Assembly: GCF_000313915.1 (NCBI RefSeq)
Contig: NZ_AMYT01000018.1
Coordinates: forward strand, 1-46,144
Direction: 5' to 3'
From: Catellicoccus marimammalium M35/04/3
GTDB lineage: Bacteria > Bacillota > Bacilli > Lactobacillales > Catellicoccaceae
Length of the DNA stretch: 46,144 bases
Shown: positions 37,975-45,612 of the stretch, piece by piece
Layout: every line of letters starts with the position of its first letter
Numbering within the stretch: position 1 is the first letter of the stretch
The notes under the pieces: generated by a model
Database searches by the model: none
The model's input: only the letters and a program-made list of their open reading frames with translations
Told to the model about the DNA's origin: nothing
Program-made: the position numbers and the translations under genes

Positions 37975-38022
37975 AAATACACTTGTAATCATATAAAATA
38001 CATATTGATTACAAGTGTATTT
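37975..38022. terminator. 16-bp perfect inverted repeat between parB-like and KAP genes
   Basis: AAATACACTTGTAATC (37975-37990) and GATTACAAGTGTATTT (38007-38022) around 16 bases, between convergent genes. The arms contain the TTGTAAT word seen before parA. It can serve as bidirectional terminator, partition site or both. Confidence 0.65.
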
Positions 38023-38031
38023 ATTTTGTAT

Positions 38032-39366
38032 TTATCCTAAGAAAGAAATGGTGTCAATCATTTTTTTGTAATTACGATATTCATTGCCGCCATTGTAACT
38101 TATTTTAGAAAAATAATCCTTATCTCTATCCTGTATATTGCACAAGGAGGAAACATTGTCCTTTAATACTTCTATATTACTAGGATTCATAGGATCTGAA
38201 ATTATTGTATAAAAAAGGAGATAATCTTTTGTCTTTAAAATACATAAATATATAAAAATAAGGCTATTAACATCAGTTTTTAAGCGACTAAGACGTCTTT
38301 TTTTACCTTGCTCATCATACCTATAATAATTTATATCTTCCCAACGTATACTATCTAATTGTGAAGTAATAAAATTAATCTCTCTCAATGATACATTTGC
38401 ATTATTAAAAATTTTTGGTAATTCATGGATAAATAGATCTAGTATAGATAATTTACCATCTAACTTTGACGAATGATCAGGAATATCCTTTTTATATATA
38501 GATGTATATATATATTCTATATAATTTCTTAAATGTATTTTTGTTGGAATAGGGAGATTAAATGAATAATTAAATATTTTATCTAAATATGTTATTGAAT
38601 CAATATCTCCATAATAATGGGATATAATTTTTGATAATTCAAATTTATTTATGCCGAAAATACAATTTATATTTGGAGATATAAAAATATGTTTTGTAAT
38701 TTCTAATAGAGAAATAGCAAAATTAGGATTACATCTATCTAATTCATCCATAATAAAAAGTATTCGTTTCTTTTTTGTATAGCCTAAAATCTCATTCAAC
38801 GAATTTCCTATTAAGTCTATTTTTTCTTCTATAGACATTATATTTTCATACATAGATTGATCATTTTTTTTTGCATTTATATTTTGATAATTATCTAAAA
38901 TAGAATCAATTCCAAATTTTTCAAGTATTGTATTTGCTAAGACATAGCCTAAGGAAGATAATAACTTTGCTATTGTTTCTTTTACTTTATCTTTTAATAA
39001 TTCCATATCCTTTAATTGATTAATTAATAAATACAAAATGGTAAGAAGTGGATCATCATATTTATCATATGACCAAGAATCAAAATAAATTGCTATGTAA
39101 TCGTCCTTGAACTTTATTATTTCTTCATCTTCAGATGTTTTAGGAATATCGGTACGATTAGCCAAATATTCTAATTGTTTTAAAAATACAGTTTTACCAC
39201 TACCCCATCTTCCATCTAAGGATATTGAAAAATGTCTATCCTCTTTGTTTAATAAAGAAATAATAATGTTTAAATATTTATTTCTTTTAAATATATCTTC
39301 CTTATAAAATTTAACAATATCATCTTCCATATGATCTTTTATACGATCTTTTATACGGTCTTCCAT
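38032..39366 (-). CDS. KAP-family P-loop NTPase (444 aa)
   Basis: Walker A is LDGRWGSGKTVFLKQL (~51-66), then AIYFDSWSYDKYDDP (a KAP signature), and Walker B is ILFIMDELDRCNPNFAISLLE with the following FISPNINCIFGINKFEL. No obvious paired membrane helices are present, unlike many KAP proteins. KAP NTPases include PifA of the F plasmid, which excludes phage, and several proposed defence NTPases, so an anti-phage or exclusion role is plausible but unproven. AGAGGAGAG precedes the ATG. The first codons contain a short DNA repeat (RIKDRIKDH). It is monocistronic and convergent to the partition genes. Confidence 0.85.
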   Translation of the reverse strand: MEDRIKDRIKDHMEDDIVKFYKEDIFKRNKYLNIIISLLNKEDRHFSISLDGRWGSGKTVFLKQLEYLANRTDIPKTSEDEEIIKFKDDYIAIYFDSWSYDKYDDPLLTILYLLINQLKDMELLKDKVKETIAKLLSSLGYVLANTILEKFGIDSILDNYQNINAKKNDQSMYENIMSIEEKIDLIGNSLNEILGYTKKKRILFIMDELDRCNPNFAISLLEITKHIFISPNINCIFGINKFELSKIISHYYGDIDSITYLDKIFNYSFNLPIPTKIHLRNYIEYIYTSIYKKDIPDHSSKLDGKLSILDLFIHELPKIFNNANVSLREINFITSQLDSIRWEDINYYRYDEQGKKRRLSRLKTDVNSLIFIYLCILKTKDYLLFYTIISDPMNPSNIEVLKDNVSSLCNIQDRDKDYFSKISYNGGNEYRNYKKMIDTISFLG

Positions 39367-39443
39367 ATTATCTCTCCTCTAATATACTAATATTCATGAT
39401 AATATTATATTACTTAATATGTATATTAAATACTATAGTAAAA

Positions 39444-40637
39444 TTATTTGCATATAAATAATTGTTGCAATAATCCTTGTTTTTCTTTCTTCATCAATCT
39501 CAATTTCTCCTGCTCTTTCTCTATACGTTGATCTAATAGGCTTAGGAAATTCCCTATCTTTTCTTGTTCGGGTAGAGAAGGAAATGGAATTTTAATAAAA
39601 TTAATATCTCCCTTATTGATTTTTTGAGGAAATGCAACTTGTAACGTCTTACTCCATAAATCTTTTTGTACCTGTTCTGAATGAATTGCATGCATTAAAT
39701 ACCAATTATTGATTTTCTGAGGTTTAATAAGGGCTAAACTAACATAGTATGCTACCTCATTATTTAAATTAATATTTGCTACTCCTATACTACCAATTCT
39801 TGTCATAAATATATCTCCATATTCAGCCTTATTATTTTTAAAGCTATTTTGATATTCTTCCTCAGAAATATATTTATTTGTTTTCAAATCAGAAATATTT
39901 TCTACACTAAGAAATGGAACTCCATGATTTTTATAATTAGGTGTACTATGCATACCGTCATATATTTTTGCAATTTCTCCTAATTTCTTCTCTTCCCACT
40001 CTGGATAGTCATTTCCTTCTTCATCTTTAAACCGTAGCTCCTGCTTAAACAGCTTTTGCATATATCCTTTTTTCTCTTCTTCCAATAATGTTACTTTTCG
40101 CTCCTGTTTTTCGATTCGTTGATCTAGCAAAGAGAAAAATTTTCCTATCTTTTCTTGTTCAAGTAAGGGTGGAAGTTGGATTTTTATATTACGAATAGTA
40201 CTTAATGAAATAAATTTTTGAGTTCCACCTGCTAATTCTAACAAAAATTGTTTTTTTATATTATTCGATTGTAAATAATGAATCAAATAGTTATTTTGTT
40301 TATTTTTATCTTTAATAAGGGCTACATTTTTAATTGCAAATTCTTTCTCTTTTACAATTTTGACAGGATTACCAATCGTTCCAATCATAGCCATTAAAAT
40401 ATCATTATCTTCCACATAAGAACGTTTATTAATTTCTTCATAATCATGTTTAGAAATATAATTTATAGAACTATAATCTAGTTTCCCATCTTTCAAATTT
40501 TTAGAAGTAATCAATGGATAACCTTCTTTTACAAATTTAGGAGATGAATGTGTTCCATCTCTTACGTCCGCAATCTCCCCTAACTTCTTCTCTTCCCATT
40601 CATCAGTAAATTCTTTAAATCTTAATTGTGGTTTCAT
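39444..40637 (-). CDS. hsdS: Type I restriction-modification specificity subunit, orphan
   Basis: Two target-recognition domains each end in the conserved helix (EQEKIGKFFSLLDQRIEKQE near 180 and EQEKIGNFLSLLDQRIEKEQ near 370) and start with WEEKKLGEIA(D/K), the usual HsdS duplication. The start at 40637 (MKPQLRFKEF) follows GGGGA. No hsdM or hsdR lies on the plasmid, so it would act with chromosomal subunits and change their target sequence, protecting the plasmid or altering host defence. The near-identical central and C-terminal helices favour domain shuffling by recombination. TACAAATGTA-like words precede it. Confidence 0.95.
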   Translation of the reverse strand: MKPQLRFKEFTDEWEEKKLGEIADVRDGTHSSPKFVKEGYPLITSKNLKDGKLDYSSINYISKHDYEEINKRSYVEDNDILMAMIGTIGNPVKIVKEKEFAIKNVALIKDKNKQNNYLIHYLQSNNIKKQFLLELAGGTQKFISLSTIRNIKIQLPPLLEQEKIGKFFSLLDQRIEKQERKVTLLEEEKKGYMQKLFKQELRFKDEEGNDYPEWEEKKLGEIAKIYDGMHSTPNYKNHGVPFLSVENISDLKTNKYISEEEYQNSFKNNKAEYGDIFMTRIGSIGVANINLNNEVAYYVSLALIKPQKINNWYLMHAIHSEQVQKDLWSKTLQVAFPQKINKGDINFIKIPFPSLPEQEKIGNFLSLLDQRIEKEQEKLRLMKKEKQGLLQQLFICK

Positions 40638-40779
40638 ATATTCCCCATTCTTGTTATATTTGTAATACAAATGTAATCTAATATAAATACAAATAAATTA
40701 CATATTAAATACAAATGTATTCATAAAAGATTACGAAAGTAATTATTATGTATTTGTTGTTATCAATTATTCTTTATTG

Positions 40780-40869
40780 TATAATATAAATGCAAATAAA
40801 CGTATCGTATATGACATATATACGAAAGCACCTAGTGGAACTCTCACATACCACTAGGTGCTTTTTTGC
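40780..40869 (+). ncRNA. RNA II-like antitoxin of the Fst/par locus (~78 nt)
   Basis: TTGTTA (40757-40762), a 17-nt spacer and TATAAT (40780-40785) predict a start near 40792. The RNA contains TAAACGTATCGTAT (40797-40810) and ACATATATAC (40814-40823), which recur at 40983-40996 and 41001-41010 in the toxin's initiation region, so the RNA is antisense to it there. It ends in the shared terminator 40825-40867. This is the pAD1 par design. Confidence 0.8.
40825..40867. terminator. Shared bidirectional terminator of the Fst/par locus
   Basis: AAAGCACCTAGTGG/CCACTAGGTGCTTT with a 12-base loop. T6 follows on the plus strand, and an A-rich flank gives a U-tract for the minus-strand toxin message. 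Confidence 0.85.
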
Positions 40870-40905
40870 ATTTGCAAGGTGCTCAGACTAAAAAAGGCAC
40901 TTTTA

Positions 40906-41004
40906 TTATTTTTTTTTCTGTTTTAGCCATTCAGAAAACAATTGTAATATTACGCCTACTACAATTGGACAAATAATAAATTTAAACGTATCGTATAGTA
41001 ACAT
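40906..41004 (-). CDS. Fst/Ldr-family type I toxin (32 aa)
   Basis: A 32-codon ORF with AAGGAGGT six bases before its ATG. The peptide starts MLLYDTFKFIICPIVVGVIL, then QLFSEWLKQKKK. The PIVVGV membrane core, the single helix and the short basic tail are hallmarks of Fst-like toxins (pAD1 Fst has APIFVGLV). It inserts into the membrane and kills plasmid-free segregants when the unstable antitoxin RNA decays. The convergent RNA II, the shared terminator and the paired direct repeats complete the par-type locus. A minus-strand TATAAT at 41063-41058 and a CAAGT/ACTTG leader hairpin next to the ribosome site fit RNA I. It is too short for standard gene finders. Confidence 0.88.
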   Translation of the reverse strand: MLLYDTFKFIICPIVVGVILQLFSEWLKQKKK

Positions 41005-41082
41005 ATATACACCTCCTTCCAAGTTTACGTACACTTGAAAAGATAGTGCCAACATTCATTATATCATAAATAAACTATGAAT

Positions 41083-41754
41083 TTATTCTGACTTTTCTTG
41101 ATTTTCAGTAGAAATTTCAGAGTTTTCACTGGATTTTTTTTCAATAGATAATTTATTTTTCTTCATTTTTTTAGTTTTTATCTTTTTAGGTTGATTGCTC
41201 AACATATCTCGTATTCTTAATTGAGTATTTTCACTCAAATCATCAAAATGACGAATCTTTATTAGAGATTTATATTTTTTATCAGCTCCTTCTAAATAGC
41301 CGACTGCTCGAATACAAGCCCACTGATCTAAAGTTTTTCCATGATTTTTTACTCGTGTCATTGCTATGTCGCCAACACGTATATTTATTTCTGGATCAAA
41401 ATAGAAAACATATTTCTTAGGAAAATAGAAAAATTGTACAATCGCAATATTTCTTTTTTTCAAGTTTCCTTGTAGATAGTCTAAATAGGCGTCAATACAA
41501 GCAGAAAGAATGTTATACATAGGTTTTTTGTAGTTCTCTTTACCTGCTTTTAATCGATCATTGAAGAATCCTTCTTCTTCAATCTGCACCTGCTTTAAAG
41601 GTTTATAATCTCTACGTAAATATCTATTGCTTAAGCAAGTAGAAAAGAAGTCTACTGCTCGATTGATGAATTGAGTTCTTGTAACTTTTTCTTGATTTTT
41701 GATGAATTTATTTAAACGATCTAGAGTTCTAGCACTAATTTGAACTGCTTTCAT
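41083..41754 (-). CDS. Ribbon-helix-helix-like DNA-binding protein (223 aa)
   Basis: The N terminus (MKAVQISARTLDRLNKFIKNQEKVTRTQFINRAVDFFS) has the strand-helix-helix pattern of RHH proteins. A central domain of ~120 residues (FYFPKKYVFYFDPEINIRVGDIAMTRV) is unrecognised, and the tail is Lys/Ser-rich and probably disordered. Its ATG follows AAGGAG overlapping the end of the kinase gene (three bases between genes), so kinase and RHH protein are co-transcribed. It may be a substrate or regulator paired with the kinase. A partition or copy-control role is an alternative. Confidence 0.75.
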   Translation of the reverse strand: MKAVQISARTLDRLNKFIKNQEKVTRTQFINRAVDFFSTCLSNRYLRRDYKPLKQVQIEEEGFFNDRLKAGKENYKKPMYNILSACIDAYLDYLQGNLKKRNIAIVQFFYFPKKYVFYFDPEINIRVGDIAMTRVKNHGKTLDQWACIRAVGYLEGADKKYKSLIKIRHFDDLSENTQLRIRDMLSNQPKKIKTKKMKKNKLSIEKKSSENSEISTENQEKSE

Positions 41755-41757
41755 ATT

Positions 41758-42951
41758 TTATTTCTCCTTATTATTCATTTGAAGTATATATCTGTTGTAG
41801 TATGATTTTAATTCTTCTATAGTTTGGTATCTTTGATCTAAATTTGTATTTGTTCCCTTACGTACAAAATTTACTACATTAGCATTGTTAGATTTTAAAA
41901 TACTTTCAATTTTTTCTCTGCCAGTTAATATAAAACCAAGTACTTGTACTATTGCATAAATGTCAAACCTTTCATCGAAATTATTAAAACCTATTTGTTT
42001 TAGATTAGTAATATCATTTAGGGAACCTTTTATATCAGTATTACTATTAGTTAAATTGCTTTCACTTTCCAATGCTTTTGCTAATCCAAAATCAGAAATT
42101 TTAATTACACAAAGGTCATTGTCATATTCTTTTACTAAAATATTTGTAAAACTAATATCTCTATGTAAATAACCTTTAGAATGTATGTAGGAAAATCCTT
42201 CTATTATTTGATTGCATAATTTTATTCTTTGTTGAAAAGTTAGTTTTTGAGTATGTGAGTTTATATAACCATAAAGAGTATTTTCTACATATTCCATTGT
42301 ATACTCATTGTTATTATTATTATATTTGTATACCTCTAAAATATATGGAGAGGATAATTTGTTCATGATATCAAATTCTTGTTTGAATCGGTTTAATTCT
42401 ATTTCATTAATATTTTTCTTAGCCCTTTTTATTGCAAAATTTTTATTATATTCTTTATCTTTATATTTGTACACTTTAGCATAAGAACCTTCGCCGATAA
42501 ACTTAAGTTCATATTGTTGAATTTGTTTTGATTTTATATTACCTTTTAGCTTGAAAATAGGAATTGTAATATATATATCAATCGTCTGAAAATCTTCTGG
42601 TATATTACTTCCACGAGTGTTTAAGAAATTTAAACAATATCTAATAGTTTCCTCGCATTCAATATTAAATTCATATTCTGTATTTAATAAGCTATTTTGT
42701 AATTTAAAAGTTAAGTTTATTATTTTTAATAAATCTCTACTATTTTGAGCGTTTAGGTAATGGTATGGTTGGAAAATACATTGATTTATTATATCAAAAA
42801 AAATATTGTAGTTTTCATGCAATGAAGAAAATATCTCTCTTAATTGTTGATTCTCTATAGAATTGTATAAATCAATGATTTCCGAATCATAAGATGGTTC
42901 TATTTGTCTATGTATTTGTGCAATATCATTTAAAATTTTATCATTATCCAT
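41758..42951 (-). CDS. Hanks-type Ser/Thr protein kinase without membrane anchor (397 aa)
   Basis: Residues ~145-390 carry the full kinase set: glycine loop GEGSYAKVYKY, VAIK-lysine in FAIKRAKK, catalytic loop HRDISFTNIL, and ISDFGLAKA, followed by a short activation segment without a clear APE and then DIYAIVQVLGFILTG. The first ~140 residues are helical and unrecognised. There is no transmembrane or PASTA part, unlike housekeeping PknB, so it is a soluble accessory kinase. Soluble kinases on mobile elements include anti-phage examples (Stk2-like), but the role here is open. It is followed directly by the RHH gene. Confidence 0.9.
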   Translation of the reverse strand: MDNDKILNDIAQIHRQIEPSYDSEIIDLYNSIENQQLREIFSSLHENYNIFFDIINQCIFQPYHYLNAQNSRDLLKIINLTFKLQNSLLNTEYEFNIECEETIRYCLNFLNTRGSNIPEDFQTIDIYITIPIFKLKGNIKSKQIQQYELKFIGEGSYAKVYKYKDKEYNKNFAIKRAKKNINEIELNRFKQEFDIMNKLSSPYILEVYKYNNNNNEYTMEYVENTLYGYINSHTQKLTFQQRIKLCNQIIEGFSYIHSKGYLHRDISFTNILVKEYDNDLCVIKISDFGLAKALESESNLTNSNTDIKGSLNDITNLKQIGFNNFDERFDIYAIVQVLGFILTGREKIESILKSNNANVVNFVRKGTNTNLDQRYQTIEELKSYYNRYILQMNNKEK

Positions 42952-42970
42952 GAGTGTATTCTTTTTTCCT

Positions 42971-43612
42971 CTATTTTAAATTTTCTGTTTTGTTTTCAAT
43001 TTCTTCAATTTCTTTTTTTATACGATATACTGTGCTTCTTGTGATACCTACATGATTTGCAATTTGTTGGATTGTGATTGGCTCTCCATTTCTTTTGCGT
43101 TCCAGCATATCAACTACTGTTTCATAAATTAATCGACGTTGTGGATTTTTGCTATCCTTTGAATATTGAACTACTCCACCTTTATATGCTCCTCTTTCTT
43201 TGGCTAATCGTATACCTTCCTTTTGTCTTTCCAATAAGGTTTGTCGTTCCTGCTCGGAGATATATTTTTGAATCTCCAGCACTAAGTTCGTTAGAAGATT
43301 TTTTAAGTTTGGATCTGTTATTCCTTCAAAAGAAGGTAAGTTTAGGATATTAATTGTTGCTCCTTTTTGTTTAATCTTTTCTAGAATTGCTGTTATATCT
43401 TGGCTACTTCTTCCTAAACGATCTAAACTTACTACAATGACTTCATCATCTTCACGAATAAAAGAAAGTAAATTTTGTAATGCAGGTCGATCCATATTTT
43501 TTCCAGATAGCTTCTCTTGAAAGATTTTCTTGCAACCAGCTTTTTCTAATTGATCCAATTGACGATCTAAATTTTGTTCTCTTGTACTGACTCGTGCATA
43601 TCCAATTTTCAT
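42971..43612 (-). CDS. Serine recombinase (resolvase/invertase family, 213 aa)
   Basis: MKIGYARVSTREQNLDRQLD with catalytic Ser9, then SLDRLGRSSQD and the E-helix region, a linker, and a C-terminal HTH (PITIQQIANHVGITRSTVYRIKKE). This is the Tn3-resolvase/Hin-like family. AGGAGG precedes the ATG. Inverted and related sequences at 43635-43752 look like its recombination site, so it probably resolves plasmid multimers. It could also invert DNA, and a 25-bp inverted repeat at 33.2-33.5 kb offers a possible second target. It lies just upstream of the kinase gene. Confidence 0.93.
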   Translation of the reverse strand: MKIGYARVSTREQNLDRQLDQLEKAGCKKIFQEKLSGKNMDRPALQNLLSFIREDDEVIVVSLDRLGRSSQDITAILEKIKQKGATINILNLPSFEGITDPNLKNLLTNLVLEIQKYISEQERQTLLERQKEGIRLAKERGAYKGGVVQYSKDSKNPQRRLIYETVVDMLERKRNGEPITIQQIANHVGITRSTVYRIKKEIEEIENKTENLK

Positions 43613-43634
43613 TTTTATACCTCCTTTATCCTAA

Positions 43635-43752
43635 ATTCAGATTATACAGTTTAGATTAGACATTTCTATTTTAAAAGAAAGTGGAAGTAAAATCCACTTT
43701 TTATTTTTTTATCAAATGTATAAACAGGGTGCTATCTGATTATACATTTGAT
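43635..43752. other. Candidate res site of the serine recombinase
   Basis: A perfect 13-bp inverted repeat ATCAAATGTATAA/TTATACATTTGAT (43711-43723 and 43740-43752) with a 16-base centre. A related half-site, CAGATTATACAGTTTAGATT, lies at 43638-43657. Both are upstream of the recombinase gene, the usual place for res. The AAGTGGA/TCCACTT hairpin at 43679-43699 lies between. Confidence 0.6.
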
Positions 43753-43760
43753 ACATAATG

Positions 43761-43799
43761 AAAGAGCTAGTAGAGAATAATGAAAAAAACTAGCTCTTA
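43761..43799 (-). terminator. Inverted repeat after the membrane-protein gene
   Basis: AAGAGCTAGT/ACTAGCTCTT arms around a 17-base A-rich loop, downstream of the minus-strand gene ending at 43843. Possible terminator. Confidence 0.45.
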
Positions 43800-43842
43800 T
43801 ATAAATTCATTGTATCACAAATAGAAGTATTAAATTACAAAT

Positions 43843-44730
43843 TTAATACTTTTTCCAATCATCTTTTAGTAACTTATGGGCTAATACTCTTATAGTTGTC
43901 ATATCTTCTGATTTTAATTTATATTCTTCGTTCTTTGATAAGTAGTTATCGATATATGTTTGTTTATATTGAAAATCAAATAAAGTAGTTTTGTTATTAT
44001 TATTGTCTGCTTCTTTTTGATCCTCAGTATAATGTTTTGCAATTTTAATAAGTTCTTTATTTATTGTACAATCAATACCATTATCGTTGTAAGGATTAAT
44101 AAAGCTATTAAGTACAAATAAATCTTCAATTGTATAATAGGGTTTTTGCTCAAATTCTAAAAGTTTCTCCCTCCATGAAGATTCTGAATGCTTTTGTGCT
44201 TCACGATCTAACTCTGCTGAATATACTACTCCAATAAATGCAGTGATGAAAGTTAATGTTAATATAAAAGGCTCAACTAAATTTTTGTTGATAAAAATAG
44301 ACACCTTTGAAATGAAAATGCTTGTAATAGCAATCACGATAAAGCCAAGCACAATAATGATGAACACTATGATAATAATATGATTTATAGTAATAGATTC
44401 TTCTAGTATTGAATGTAAATTTTTAAAAAAATCTTTTTTAAAAATATTATATAATAATATGGATACCGGTATTGATACTATTATCATTACTATTATCATT
44501 ACTATAGATGATATCATGTTTGGAATTAAGTATAAATTTTGACATATAATAAACAACATATAGAGTACAGGTATTGATACTAATAATGATGAAATACAAG
44601 CACATAGGATATTATTTGTTTTCTTAGAAGAATTTGATTCATCGTCTATTTCATGCTCTGCTTTTTTGTAAAAAATTACTTTACTTTTACTTTCGTTCTT
44701 CTTACTTTTGTTCTTCTTACTTTTGTTCAT
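43843..44730 (-). CDS. Four-helix membrane protein of unknown function (295 aa)
   Basis: A Lys/Ser-rich N terminus (MNKSKKNKSKKNESKSK, encoded by short DNA repeats) is followed by about four membrane helices (~41-62, 68-93, 117-142, 155-172) and a soluble C-terminal region beginning LDREAQKHSESSWREKLLEFE. The HSESSWREKLLEFE segment recurs, from memory, in small membrane proteins of mobile elements without known role. AGAAGGA precedes the ATG. It lies between the resolvase/res region and the first hairpin repeat. A surface-exclusion or defence function is possible but unsupported. Confidence 0.75.
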   Translation of the reverse strand: MNKSKKNKSKKNESKSKVIFYKKAEHEIDDESNSSKKTNNILCACISSLLVSIPVLYMLFIICQNLYLIPNMISSIVMIIVMIIVSIPVSILLYNIFKKDFFKNLHSILEESITINHIIIIVFIIIVLGFIVIAITSIFISKVSIFINKNLVEPFILTLTFITAFIGVVYSAELDREAQKHSESSWREKLLEFEQKPYYTIEDLFVLNSFINPYNDNGIDCTINKELIKIAKHYTEDQKEADNNNNKTTLFDFQYKQTYIDNYLSKNEEYKLKSEDMTTIRVLAHKLLKDDWKKY

Positions 44731-44784
44731 TTTATTCCTTCTTCCATTATTTATTTAAAATAATTATATCATATATTATTTTTG

Positions 44785-45023
44785 TTATTTTCTTCGTTCC
44801 AACCGCCCCCACCACTCCGAAAATAAGCTCCAGCTGTGCTGTCGCATGAAGGAAACCATTGTTTCACAATGGTTTTTTTCTTTCTTTTAACATGAGTCAG
44901 TCGATCTGCAAGGGACGCTCCGCTCTTTGCCCTTGTCATCTCTCCTTTTCTCTCATGTTCTCAAGAAAGTGTGAGTTGCAGGAACTCATAAAAAGATTTT
45001 TCAAACAAAAAGGAGAGTTTATT
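44785..45023 (+). promoter_or_regulatory. Leading-region hairpin repeat, copy upstream of the 95-aa gene
   Basis: TTATTTTC (44785-44792) pairs with GAAAATAA (44819-44826) around a C-rich loop. AGCTCCAGCTGTGCTGTCGC follows. AACCATTG/CAATGGTT with a T-run lies near 44864-44880. AACATGAG (44889-44896) pairs with CTCATGTT (44952-44959), with nested CAAGGG/CCCTTG. TTGTCA (44933-44938) and TGTTCT (44956-44961) are 17 bases apart. It is the best-preserved copy. Confidence 0.65.
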
Positions 45024-45311
45024 ATGAATGCAAAATTAGTAACAGTGGAGTTTAATGAGGAAGCACAAGTGATGTTGTTCCGTATTGATGTAGCAGGCTT
45101 TGGATATAAAGAGTATTCTCTTTGGGTCAATTTACATACGTATATGGTAACAGGCGATGTTGTTGCTCATGGAGATTGGTATGATATTGAACAAGAAGAG
45201 TGTTTAGAAGTGTTAAAAGCAGGAGTACCAGAAGCTATTTATAAATGGATTACAGATGGTAAAAAACGTTTTCTTAATGGAGGAGTATTGGAGGTTATGG
45301 ATAATGAGTGA
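45024..45311 (+). CDS. Small acidic leading-region protein (95 aa)
   Basis: An unrecognised acidic protein (VTVEFNEEAQVMLFRIDVAGFGYKEYSLWV, later DWYDIEQEECLEVLKAG). AAGGAG stands 8 bases before the ATG at 45024; the longer ORF through the repeat (MFSRKC...) is rejected as in other copies. The stop overlaps the start of the next gene by 8 bases. Its hairpin-repeat promoter candidate, small size and acidity resemble those of anti-defence proteins of plasmid leading regions, but no homology is claimed. Confidence 0.7.
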   Translation: MNAKLVTVEFNEEAQVMLFRIDVAGFGYKEYSLWVNLHTYMVTGDVVAHGDWYDIEQEECLEVLKAGVPEAIYKWITDGKKRFLNGGVLEVMDNE

Positions 45312-45582
45312 GAAATTCCACGTATATTCTAGACATTATTTTGATAACTGTACTGCATATGTACAAATTACACGATATTCAAATTACTATGATAGAACGA
45401 TAAAGGATACTATTGAAACTAAATTAGATTGGGATACTATTGAAGATATGAGTGTCTATCCAATTTGGGTGGAAGAAGAAGGCTTAGAAAATCTTTTTGG
45501 AGAATGTGAAGAAGGGAAAGAGATTCTAGCAAGTATTCAAGGTTTAGATGAAGACGCTGAGCTGTATATGGAAATCTATTAA
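45304..45582 (+). CDS. Small, very acidic leading-region protein (92 aa)
   Basis: By hand count about 22 Asp/Glu against 7 Lys/Arg, spread over the chain (for example IWVEEEGLENLFGECEEGKE and LDEDAELYMEIY), which suggests a DNA-mimic surface such as that of ArdA-type antirestriction proteins; the ArdA sequence itself is not seen. GGAGG is 8 bases before the ATG at 45304, which is why the longer ORF from 45256 is rejected. It is coupled to the 95-aa gene and ends just before a terminator (45588-45611). Confidence 0.7.
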   Translation: MSEKFHVYSRHYFDNCTAYVQITRYSNYYDRTIKDTIETKLDWDTIEDMSVYPIWVEEEGLENLFGECEEGKEILASIQGLDEDAELYMEIY

Positions 45583-45587
45583 GTAGG

Positions 45588-45611
45588 AAGGTGGCATTTG
45601 CCACCTTTTTT
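45588..45611 (+). terminator. Intrinsic terminator after the 92-aa gene
   Basis: AAGGTGGCA/TGCCACCTT perfect stem followed by TTTT. Confidence 0.85.
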
Positions 45612-45612
45612 G

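Noticed and set aside
43843-44730. Insertion-sequence remnant
   Set aside because: No transposase motif; it is a membrane protein with its own ribosome site. I found no IS ends or transposase anywhere in the window.
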